A stretch of 64,000 nt of DNA from Numida meleagris. Taxonomy: Eukaryota > Chordata > Aves > Galliformes > Numididae. The stretch spans positions 20,971,225 through 21,035,224 of the forward strand of contig NC_034415.1 of assembly GCF_002078875.1 (NCBI RefSeq). The letters are read 5' to 3'. How positions within the stretch are numbered: position 1 is the stretch's first letter; each line of letters starts with the position of its first letter. The notes beneath the pieces were generated by a model, which was given only the letters and a program-made list of their open reading frames with translations, made no database searches and was not told the DNA's origin. Below, piece by piece: positions 8,469 through 18,748 of the stretch. A program made the translations under genes and the position numbers.

Positions 8469-11400
8469 TCACGGAGGGGTCGGAGCTCGGAGGAAGGCGC
8501 GCAGGGAGAGCTGCATCCCTGTGGGGGTGCTGCCCACCGCCCCCAGCTTTGATCCCCGCTTCCGCTTGGAGCCCTGCAGGAGAGATGCCGGGGCTGAACC
8601 AAACCCCGAGGGTCCTCAGGGACCCCCTCTGGGGCATCAACAGTGGGGTGTCCCTAATACTGAGGGAACCACAGACAGAGCCGGCCAGGCACGTTTCCCT
8701 GCTCCAGGATGGGGAGCTCCCAGTGCAGCCCCAAGTCCTGGGGGGCTCCAGCACGGCACGGGGCAGCTCTGCGCACACTGCTGCACCGCCCACCTTGGCA
8801 TGGCCACTCTGCTCCCCACGCTGAGTCTCTCGTGCCTTCAGCACCTGAAGGGAGCATGAGAGAGCCCAGAAATAGGACTCTGGTCCCCAAGCTGGGCTGG
8901 CCCCACAGCAGCTGGGGGGGATGCCAGGGATGCTCCCAGCACCTCGGGAAGAGGGAGGGGAGGAGGGAACATCCCGGGTCCCCCGGTACCTTCTTCATGG
9001 CAGTGGACACAGCCGAGGCACGGAATTCCTCCTCTGACACCCAGCGGGATGGGGACAAGGCAGTGTCCAGGACCACATCCCCATCCAGGCACAGTGAGTA
9101 GACCGCATATGTTTGGTGAATGTGAGAGAAGATGTGGACAACCTGCAAGGGGACAGGAATATACTGAGATAGGCAGCGTGCAGGCAGGGCTTGAAAAGGG
9201 TGACATCCGGGAACGGGGACCCCCCCCCGTGTTGCATCCCCCCATAACACAGCGCACAGTGCTTGGCCCCATGTTCACCTCTCCGATGAAGCTCAAACTC
9301 TGTGCCTGCACGGGCCGCCCTGTCCATGCCCGCAGGTGGTCAGCCAGCACCTCCTTCTGCTGCTCTTCCTGCAGGCCTGGAGCCAGTGGGAGGCTGGGGA
9401 ACTCCCAGAGCCCAGCCAAGAGCCCTGTGAGAGGGCAAAGCAGGGGTGTGAGCTAGGGGTGCAGAGCCCCATTGCTGTCCAGGAGCGAGCACTGACCCAC
9501 TGCTCCATCCCAGCACCGCTTGATGCCTGTGCCCCAGTCCCACCTGGCCCCGTACCTGAGCTGGGTCTCTGCACGATGAGGTACTCAGGGACCCCAAGGT
9601 GGCCCCTCCGCTCCAGCACACATGTGGCTGTCCGCTCTGCCCGTGGCTGCTTCTTCGCTGCTTTGCGGGGGAAGTTGGTGACCCCCAGGCTGCTGTCCCA
9701 CGGCTCGGCAGCAGGGGGGCACAAGGGACAGCCCCCAACCCCTGCAAACACCAATGCAACGGTCACGGCAGGGCCCAGATGCAGAGCTGCCGCAGGGACC
9801 AACCCAAGCACTCACCACAGTCCTCAACGTCAGGCACTGGGTTGGACTTTCCAAACAGCTTCTGAGAGGCAGAGGCCAGCTCCTTCTCCACCTGTATGGG
9901 GCAACAGCATGTCCAACTCCATCTCCACACACAGTAACACCCAGGGCTGGCACCAGCTGAGAATGCAGGGGTCAGTACCCTGCCAAGTATTTGCATGATG
10001 CTTCAGAGGAGGCTTGGGGACCTTCTGTCATCCCCCACAGGGATAGCTAGAGGCCTCCGCCACCCAAGACAGTCAAAGGACCAGTCTGGGGGCCGTTCTT
10101 ACCCTATGCCAGGAGTGGCAGTGCTCCTTCACTGGGCACTCCCCGCACAGCGGGGATTTGGGCGTGCACACGGTTGCCCCCAGCTCCATCAGAGCTTGGT
10201 TGAAGTCCCCTGGGTGGCTCCTATCCACCAGGGCATTGGCCATGTCCCTGGGGGAGATGGCTGTGAGTGACGTAGGGCTCTGCATGCAGGGACCCCACAT
10301 CCTCCACTTGCCTCATGAGCCTGTGACTCCCATGAGCCCTAAAGCTCCTGCTCCTCCAGCCTCCCCCCATCAGCTCAGCTCCTCATGGCTCCCAAACAAT
10401 CCTGCCCTCAGCCACCAACACACAACCACAACCACAGCCGCCATCAGCACAGCTCCTCTCACCAGAGGCAGTCAGTGACAGCCAGGCTGCTGGTGTCAGC
10501 GCCGATGCACCGCAGGCGGCACAGCACGCGGATCACATTCCCATCCACGACGCCAGTAGCCTGAGGTGGGGAGCAGGCATCAGCAAATTGGGAGATGCTG
10601 GTGAGGGGCAGGGAGGTGGTAGTGACGGGAGACGCATCCCCTCTGGACAGCCCTCACCTGCCCAAACGAGATGGAAGCGATGGCTCCTGCTGTGTATCGG
10701 CCCACTCCTGGCAGCAGCTTCTGCAGGTCCTCGGCTGTCCTGGGCATGCGGCCGCCCAGCTCCGACACCACCTGCAGACAGGGCAGCCAGCGTCAGCCGA
10801 GCAGACGCAGTCTGTACATGTGATAAGGAGGGCACCCAGCCTCTGTGGCCCTGGGAAACCAGCTCAGCCCTAGTGAGGCAAAGCAGGTGTGAACTAGCAG
10901 CCACCCACGGGGCACAGAGAGCTTAGAGGAATGCCCCTTCACCTTCCTTGCTGCCTCCTGCAGGCGCTTTCCTCGTGAGTAGTAGCCAAGTCCTGCCCAG
11001 AGCTCATTCACCTCCTGCCCCACAAGACACAGTGTTAGGGGACACAGGGAGAGCAGTGAGGGCAGCCCAGTCCCACGCTCCTCACCTCCAGTGATGCTGC
11101 TGCCAGCGCCTGCAGCGTTGGCCACTTCTGCAGGAGAGAGATGACAAGTTAGGGGCGGGACAGCCACGCTCTGCAAACGGGAATCTGCCATGGCCAGAGA
11201 GTAAAGCCGCCAAAGCAGGAGGTTTGGGGGCACTGCATGAGGAAGAATCACCTGCATCCAGCGGTTGTAGTAGTCAATCACTGTGGCCACTTGTGTCTGC
11301 TGGAGCATGATCTCGGACACCCACACTGCCAGGAGCACGGAGGGATCAGTGCAGAGGTGCCAATGCCACCTCCCATAGCATCCGCCCCAGTCACCGTGGA

Positions 11401-12116
11401 GCTGATTCCAAGAACTGCAGCAGCACCCAACCCAGCTGCCCCCCTCCCCATCCTCATCCCCACAGGATTTCCCTCAGGCCCAAAGTTGCCTCTCAGATAC
11501 CACCAGGGGCCCAAGCAGCTCTTCACAGGAACGGCACTAAAGCCACAGCCCTCACAAGGCCACGCTGTACCCCCGTGTCAAGCAGCAATACAGGGGGTGC
11601 AGCCACCCCTGCTCCTCACCTGCATACGCCCGCCTGTCAGCATCCGGCTCAGTTGCAGCCTGAAAGGGAATTAAGTGGAGTATGAGAGACGGGGGAACAC
11701 AGCATCCCGCTGCAAGGAGACCCGCATACAACCTGAAACTGATCACGCCGTGGTCCTCCTGCCTGCCCTTACCAGCGTCCTCCAGGGAAGGTCCCGCCGG
11801 CTTTTGTCGTACCAGGCGAGCAGGCGGCTGCGCAGGGCATCGATCTCGACGGGGTCACGGAAGAGATGCAGCGCAGGCGGTCGAGCGGGGGCCTCTGCCG
11901 GGAGAGCGGCACGGGGTCCGGTCACAGCAGGGGTTGCGGGCACGGAGCACGATCGCGGAGTTACCCAGGCCCAACCCTACGTGCTCCCCGCCCGCAGGCA
12001 CCTTCACGGGGCGACGCGCCCTTCCTGCTGCCCCTCCCAGTCGGGGCCGCGCTGCTGCTTCCCCGCCGCTGTTGCCGCCGCAGCCCCCGGGCGGCCGCTG
12101 CCCGCAGCCGGCTCAT
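8469..12116 (-). CDS. MUTYH: Adenine DNA glycosylase (MutY homologue)
   Basis: MUTYH removes adenine paired with 8-oxoguanine in base excision repair. The 15 coding exons are 12116-12002, 11894-11773, 11659-11620, 11325-11252, 11127-11086, 11014-10943, 10771-10658, 10560-10463, 10247-10103, 9891-9816, 9741-9556, 9424-9279, 9142-8990, 8844-8794 and 8573-8469. All phases agree, giving 512 residues against about 535-549 in human isoforms. Catalytic E97 lies in [12 protein letters not shown]. The HhH motif [10 protein letters not shown] is at 175-184 and catalytic D199 in VVDGNV. Iron-sulfur ligands are C253, C260, C263 and C269. A linker with CPLC and NFPRK follows, then the NUDIX-like 8-oxoG recognition domain with AGLWEFP at 365-371. 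The N-terminus ([19 protein letters not shown]) is Arg/Ala-rich, like a mitochondrial presequence. SKRKR (480-484) looks like a nuclear signal. QLSLRAFL (499-506) fits a PCNA-binding PIP box. Confidence 0.95.
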
Positions 12117-12619
12117 AGCTGGGAACCGTGGGACACGCGCGCTTTTCCGAGGAAAATGCTTCGCTTCCAGCGCCGCGCCGCGTCCCGCCCCTTCGCGGGA
12201 ACAAATCAGAGCGGGCGTTTCGGACCCGCCTTCCGCTCCTGAGCCAATCGCAGCGCGGTGCGAGGGGAACGTGTTCGCCCCTCCCTTCAGGCGGAGCCGG
12301 GAGGGGGCGGGACCTGGTGGCGCGTAGGAGCCAATCAGCTTTCCCCGCCTCTTCTCCCGCCAGTCACAGCGGCAGCACTGGAAGGCCCCCGAGGGGCTGC
12401 CCGAGAAAAACGCCCGTTTTCTTAAAGACGGAAAATTCAGCGGAAACCGGGTTTTGGAAAGCAACAAAAAGATTGTAATAAGCTGCAAGGTACCGAGACC
12501 TCCTCCGCAGGCCATCAATGTGGAGCTCGGCGCCGAGCGGGGTGCACGGTGGAAGCGGGCAGGCGTGGGGCAGCCTCGGCGAGGAAGGCCCCAGGGCGGC
12601 GCGTGGGGGAGCGGCGGCC
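12117..12619. promoter_or_regulatory. Bidirectional CpG promoter shared by MUTYH and TOE1
   Basis: The two start codons are 503 bases apart and point away from each other, as in human. The interval is CpG-rich. It holds two plus-strand CCAAT boxes (12244-12248 and 12331-12335), a GC box (GGGGCGGG at about 12304-12311) and no clear TATA box, all usual in housekeeping bidirectional promoters. The exact start sites are not visible. An in-frame ATG at 12518 in weak context could extend TOE1 by 34 residues. Confidence 0.8.
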
Positions 12620-15600
12620 ATGGCGCGGGGTCAGGTGCCGGTGGTGGACGTGCAGAGCGACAACTTCACGGAGCTGTGGCCCTCCATGGTGCTGGCGCTG
12701 CGCACCGCCACCTTCATCGCTGTAGACACGGTGAGGTGGGGGCGGTGGGGGCTCCGGTAAGCGGCGGCGCGGCTGGGCCGTGCCGCTGAACGTCGTTTTT
12801 CCGCAGGAGCTGAGCGGCCTGGGCGCCAGGAAGGCACTGCTGAGCCCGTGAGTGCCCGCAGGGCTGGGGGGCAGTAGGGGAGGGGTGCCGGGTCCCCGTC
12901 CTCCGGTTGTCGTTGTGGGGAGCGCGGAGGGATCGGTTCCCCGGGCCCGGGCCGCCTCAGTGGTTGCGTCTCCGGTAGGTGCATAGACGAGCGCTACAAA
13001 GCTGTCTGCAACGCCGCCCGGACGCGCTCAGTCCTGTCTCTCGGCATCGCGTGCTTCAAACAACTCCCGGAGAAGGTAACCGCAGCTCCCCAGACGCGTA
13101 GTCGGAAGAGGGGGGCTCGGCCCGGTCCCTCTCACCCGCAGCACCTGGGCACGGTGCTGGGCTCTGAGGACCAGGTTCTGATCCTGTCGTTCCACAGTCC
13201 GAGAACACGTTCCTCTGCCAGATCTACAACCTGACGCTGCTCTGCACAGAGGATTACATCGTCGAGCCACAGTCAGTGCAGTTCCTGGTGCAGCATGGCT
13301 TTGACTTCAATAAGCAGTACTCCCAGGGGATCCCCTACCACAAAGGCAATGACAAGGTACAGAATCACTGCCTCGTCCTTTCTGTAAATCCATGCTCCAG
13401 GACTGATGCCCTCATTCATCTCAGCTCACTCTGCTGCAAGCTGTGTTCCCCTGCAGCCTCTGGCACCCAGCTGCTGTGTGAAGAGGGGCTCATGCTGGGA
13501 ACCAGAGTGCAGAAGTTTCTCCTCCCTGTTGTCCTACATCACTTGTTGCAGCTGCTTCTCCAACTATGTGGGCATCTCCTTGGTCAGAGCATGGCATGGC
13601 TCTTGGTGGTGTTCTGCTGTAAAAACCTCTGACTTGCTGTTGCACCAGAAATCCTCAGTGTGTTAAGATCTGTTGACTAATTCTTCTTCTTTCAGGGCAA
13701 TGAGAGCCAGAGCCAGAGTGTTCGGACCTTTTTCCTGGAACTCATACGAGCAAAGAAGCCTCTCATCCTCCACAATGGCCTGATTGATCTTGTCTTCTTG
13801 TACCAGTGCTTCTACGCTCATCTCCCAGACAGTCTTGGCACCTTCACCTCTGATCTCTCAGAAATGTTTCCAGCAGGAATATATGACACCAAATATGCTT
13901 CAGAGTTCGAGACACGCTTTGTTGCATCCTACTTGGAATATGCTTACAAAAAGTGGTGAGTGGCATCCTGCTACTTAAAGCTCTGGGACAAAAGGACAAA
14001 GGAGTCAGCGCTTGGTTTCTTTTTCCAGGCACAGGATGTAGGTCTTTGTGTTGTTCCAGTGGCTGAAGAAAGATGCTCTCCTGTGCTTCTCAGTTCTAGG
14101 CTGGGTGCTGGGTAGGTAAGGGTGCATCTTGTAATTTCCTCTGTTCAGAGGGCAGCAGCAGAAAGATTTTGGTCTTCTGCTGGCAGTAGTTTAACCTCAT
14201 TTAACTAAAAATTGATTCACTGCATGGCTATGGTCCATTATTGCCACAGGGATACAAGTGGGAATATGTGCTGAACTGAGCAAGTTCACCCTTAAAACTC
14301 AGCTAGAGAGCAGGGCTGTACCTGCAGAATCTGCTAGCTATGACAGCTTTTAAGGGATGATGCAGTTGAAGAGTGGGTGCTCTCTGCACATCCAGGTGCT
14401 GACCAGCTCTGCACACACAACCCTTGCTTACCCAGCTACAACTCCCAGCCAAAGGTTGTGCTCTTGTTCCTTGGCCTCCTGTCTTGCTTCCTGTCCTCAG
14501 CTCCTCAAGGGCGTCTTTTAGCAGCTGTGTCAGTGTGGCTTCTGGTTCTGTGCTTGCTGCACAGTCTAAACAAGGCCCTGGCAGTGATACGGCCATTTGA
14601 ATCTACTAAGCCAAAGTCACACTGTATGCAGAAACGCTATTTTTAGTGACTGTTTTGCATCAAGAAATGCTATTTTGACATCTCTGAAAATGTTCAAGAT
14701 GGCTGTTCTCAGGCATGAGAATATTTTATTCGGACAGGATGAAAATACTTTTAAAACTGACCTCCGAATGTTTGAACCCACAGTTCTAGTTACGTTGTCT
14801 TCTGAAGCTGTTGGGCCTTTTAGACAGCTGCTGGAACAAGACAGTTCTTGCTTTTTCTTGAGATAGAAAGCATTTCTTTGTTGTCTGCATTGCCCAGGTT
14901 TGCTCTGTCTGGGTGGTGGTTGCTAGGTACACTATGACGCCTCACTTCAGGCATTTCCTCTTTGTCCAGCAGTATTATCAAGACAAACACACGTCTTTGG
15001 TTGGTGCTTCATACTAAGGGCACCATGCATCTCTTTCTTCCACGACGTCACAGAAGACACTGATGTCTCTGCCTGTATTTAGGCATACAAGAAACCAGTA
15101 TTTAATTAACCAGCACAGAAATGATTTCTTATTAATGTTCTGTTCCCTGGACTGTCTTTGCAGCAGGCTGTCAAACTGAAGCTAGAGCTCAAGAACAAGA
15201 AATGAGAGGAGCTGACAGTTGGTGCAAAGCAGCATGTTTGTACCAGCTCTGCTCTGGGGTACCTTTGGCGAATTAAGCACAGTAACCATGTACTCTTGTG
15301 TGTTCCAGCAAGCGAGAGAACGGCAAGCTGAAGGACTCCGGCAGCCAGCACGTCTCTGTTGAGTTCTGCAACTACCCTGCCAACATGTCACGCTACATCG
15401 ACTATCGCCACTGCTCTCTGGAAGAAGCAAGCCACAGCGAGGGGGAGGCAAATAAGGTGCCTGTATGTGAGAAATTCTCGGTAAGTAACCTGAATCGCTG
15501 CTTCCTACCTGGCCCCACGGAGAAAGCCACGTGTGGCCAGAGCAGGAAGTAGAAGGGAAGCACCTGGGAGGTTCCATTCACTTGCTTCACAGTACAAGGA

Positions 15601-17324
15601 AGACTTTCAAGCTTCAGGTGACTTTGAAACTGAAAAGGCAACAACATGCTTTGTTTTGGGGTAGCGCATTTCACAGTTTACATTTGAGGCCAAGATTCAA
15701 AAAAGAGATTATAAAGCCCTAAATAAAGAACTAGTATGTATTACAGTACTCATTGCTGTCTTGGAAGGGCTTTAAGTTCTAAACTTGCTTGGTTTGCCTT
15801 CCAAGCAAGAAGTGCTTCCTCTTTCCTCCCCCATACCTCAATTAGATACAGAAAATATTACCTGTCTGCAGCTTCTGGAACCATAGTGTGATGTGATCTA
15901 CAGTATCTCAATTCCTGGAGCTGCTACAGAGCTTATCAAGGAGCCCACCTGATCCCAGCTGGTTTCACATGCTTCAGGGGAAAAAGGAGTTCCTCTAGAT
16001 GATGCTGCACATTATTGTCACAGAACACCATCAGTTAGGATAATCTCAGGAACTTTCTCATCAAACCACCAACTCAAAGTTGCCCAGAGCCTTGGTTGGT
16101 AATTTTTGAGTATGGTTAAGGACAGTGATTACAAAATCCCCTCAGGCCCTCGTTCCAGTGCTTGATCACTCATTGTGAAAAATACCTTCTTGGATGTCTA
16201 GTCAGAATTTCCAGTTAACATTTGACCTATGTTCTTAAGAGTTTAGCTCCATCGTTTCCATAAGCTCTGCTTTAGGTAGCTGAGGTCCAGCAATTAGCTC
16301 TGTCCCATGCCTGCAGCCTTATCTTTTCCAGGTGGAACAAACCCAAGGATTTCCTTAGCCTTGCATTGTGTGCGCTATTCTCGACAGCTCCCTGCTGCAC
16401 TCAGTGCAGTTTATCAATGCCTTTCTTGTGGTCTGGGGCCATAACTGGACGCAGTGCTCCAGCTACAGCCTCACAAGCCCTCAGCTGAGGGGAATAATTA
16501 GAGTAGGCTATCACTGTAACCTGGAGCAGAGCTAACTGGTGGCTACAGACCTCTCTTTTTCTCCCTAGGCCTATGGCTGGTGTCCAAATGGAGTGAAGTG
16601 TCCACAGTCTCATAACATTGACCTCATAATTGATGAGGATGATAAGCTTTGTGAGAAGGCGAAGAAACGGAAACACAGACGGAAGCGTCGGAAAAATGCA
16701 GAAGAACCTGAAAAGGCATTAGAACAGGAAAGCTCAGGGAAAGAAATGGACCTAATTCAGAATGGGGAGGAGGAACCACCACGAAAACAGAGCTGCTATG
16801 AACCCGCCAATGCTGATAGCAGGCTACTGGAGGAGGAAAACTCCACTGCTATGGAACCAGAGGGCAGCTCAGACCCTGGTACACAGGGTGGAAGGCAGGA
16901 AGAGGATCTGGGGAGCACTGCTGCCCTGAGCCCTTCTACCAAAGGAAATGCCCATGACAATGACCTAGTGGAAGGGAAGTCAGAGGTCCTTGCTGGAACG
17001 TTCTCAACCAATCACCCAGACATCCCTGAGACTGAAGCAGCATGTGCTGCAGGAAAGCAAAATGTATCCCAGGGGCCATCTTCACAAGTGGGAACCCACC
17101 GAGCTGGCTTTGATGCCTTCATGACTGGCTATATCATGGCTTATGTCTGGATGCTTAAGAAACGAAAAAGCACAGACACTGATGCAGAGCCATGGTGTCC
17201 GGACTGTCATAATAAGCTGTACCTCAGTGGGAAATCAGTGCCACTTCAAATAGTGAAAAGCTCATTTTCTAAGTCTTCCACAGCTCACAACCAGAAGATG
17301 AAGTTTGTCTGGGCCACTGGATAG
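12620..17324 (+). CDS. TOE1: Target of EGR1 protein 1, 3'-5' snRNA-processing exonuclease
   Basis: TOE1 is a nuclear DEDD-family deadenylase-type exonuclease that trims snRNA 3' tails in Cajal bodies. Coding exons are 12620-12730, 12807-12847, 12979-13075, 13198-13356, 13696-13955, 15309-15480 and 16569-17324. Phases agree throughout, giving 531 residues against 510 in human. The CAF1-type nuclease domain begins with VPVVDVQ. Its acidic residues include D36 and E38 (VDTELSG, split by the first intron), D167 ([11 protein letters not shown]) and D200 (GIYDTKY). A CCCH zinc finger uses C276, C285, C291 and H295. The basic stretch [11 protein letters not shown] (312-322) is a clear nuclear localisation signal. 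A variable acidic linker follows, then the conserved end [12 protein letters not shown] to AHNQKMKF. The start at 12620 has strong context (GCCATGG). Human TOE1 has about 33 residues before VPVVDVQ, so use of the weaker ATG at 12518 cannot be excluded. Confidence 0.95.
13956..15308 (+). other. TOE1: TOE1 intron 5
   Basis: This 1.35 kb intron is bounded by TG|GTGAGT and TTCCAG|C. I see no exon, repeat family or RNA gene in it. Confidence 0.7.
16030..16500 (-). mobile_element. CR1 LINE fragment, antisense to TOE1, in intron 6
   Basis: Read on the plus strand this is the reverse complement of CR1. Landmarks in order are GTTCCAGTGCTTGATCACTC, then CTTCTTGGATGTCTAGTCAG, and later CATAACTGGACGCAGTGCTC followed by CTCAGCTGAGGGGAATAA. 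Many substitutions and small gaps against the CR1 pattern I know suggest an old copy. The left limit is uncertain by some tens of bases. Confidence 0.8.
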
Positions 17325-17368
17325 AGCTACAAGACTCTTCACTGAACTGGGTGTTTTTCCCCGCAGTT

Positions 17369-17374
17369 ATTAAA
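17369..17374 (+). terminator. TOE1: Poly(A) signal of TOE1
   Basis: ATTAAA lies 45 bases after the stop and is followed by a T- and GT-rich tract (TTTCTTGTCCTCTGTTTT). A second candidate, AATAAA, is at 17562-17567, so alternative 3' ends are possible. Confidence 0.6.
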
Positions 17375-17579
17375 GGGGAGCGAGTTTCTTGTCCTCTGTT
17401 TTAACCTCTGACCAATTAAATTGCTCTCAGTTGGGTTTCCTTCTGGTGTTCTTTAGCTGGACTGTGAAAGCATGGGTAAGGTTGGAGGGAGGAAAAATGC
17501 ACTTTCCAACTGCACTCAGGGCAGCAAGTTCAGTTCAGTGCTCTGAACTCAAAGGTTTTGAAATAAAAAACAAAAAACA

Positions 17580-18720
17580 GACCAGGTTTGTATTTCTAGA
17601 AAGACCGCAGGATAGCTGCTTTAGCATGGGTTTCAATTCTTGAAGATGATGAATAGAGTAATTCTTTGATTAACATAAGAGGACACAGAGGCCACATCCT
17701 CCTCCCAAATCCTGTCTTTATCCTTACCATACCTAGAGCCTTAGTACTTGCTGCCACTACTGATGGTTTAGGATGGGACAGACCTTTTTCAAAATGAAAA
17801 AGGTCAAACATACCTTATAAAAACATGCCTGGAAGTTCCAAGTTGACACTAGAAATGTTGACACTGAACAGAAAATAGTGACAGAAAATCCTATAAGTAG
17901 TCACTGCAGGCGGATGTGATGCTTCTGTCACACATCAGAAGAAAGCAGGCTGGTTCTTCAGCATACATCATCATTAATGTTCAATCAAGTGTTAGTCTCT
18001 CAGTCACTGCTGTTATGGAAATTCCTTATGATCCTAATAATTAATTCCTGTCTTTCTAAAGAACTTGAAGGGGAAAAAAGAAATGTTTTTCATTTGTTTT
18101 AAAAAAAGACACTGACCATATTCCCCCTGAGAGAGTTGTCCCACCTTATATTTGTACTGTACCCTAATTTTGGTTACATAAGTCAGACCTTTGCTCCTCT
18201 AGTAAAAAAAAAAAAGAAAGAGATGCTGGGCTAGCAGATTCTAGTGAAGGGTAACTGCATGCAGAACCAAGCTATAGCAGGTCTTCAAAATTCTAAATAA
18301 CGGAAGATCGGTGAGACTTAAAGCCAGGTGTGGCCCTTTTAAATCTGGTGCCTTGCTTCTTGTGCTTACTGAAGCTATTTTGCAGGGCTAGAACACAACA
18401 GTCACAATGTCAAGCCCCCTGCAGGCTGTGCTATCAAAAGCATCTTGTCTTGTTGGTCACAAGTTACTGCCTACTCTTCAGAATGCTATAAGGTAGAGCA
18501 GAAAAAAGGCATTGAGTCTCATGGATTGAATAGCGTAACATTTCAATAAGATGCAGAAGAGAAGTAAGACTGAATAAGGATGACAGTTTTCCTTCTTTGT
18601 AGCTCAGCACCAAGTAATAAAGATATGATCTCAAGACAGGCATTAATATCATCCATAGCTCAAGTAAGCATTTGAATCAGCTTTTTTTTTTTTAAACCTT
18701 AAGTTGTCTTCTTAATCACA
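17580..18720. other. Intergenic spacer between convergent TOE1 and TESK2
   Basis: These are AT-rich bases between the TOE1 3' end and the proposed distal TESK2 3' end. I see no coding exon. A short A run is at about 18203-18214. If TESK2 uses a still more distal poly(A) site, part of this stretch would be 3' UTR. Confidence 0.5.
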
Positions 18721-18742
18721 AGACTCAACCCTTGATTTTAAT

Positions 18743-18748
18743 TTTATT
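18743..18748 (-). terminator. TESK2: Candidate distal poly(A) signal of TESK2
   Basis: TTTATT on the plus strand reads AATAAA on the minus strand, about 3.8 kb past the TESK2 stop. A proximal candidate, ATTAAA, reads on the minus strand at 22015-22010, about 550 bases past the stop. Sequence alone does not show which is used. Confidence 0.4.

Noticed and set aside
11961..12518. Minus-strand open frame upstream of the MUTYH start
   Set aside because: It runs through the bidirectional promoter. The MUTYH ATG at 12116 gives a good mitochondrial presequence, and nothing upstream resembles the family.
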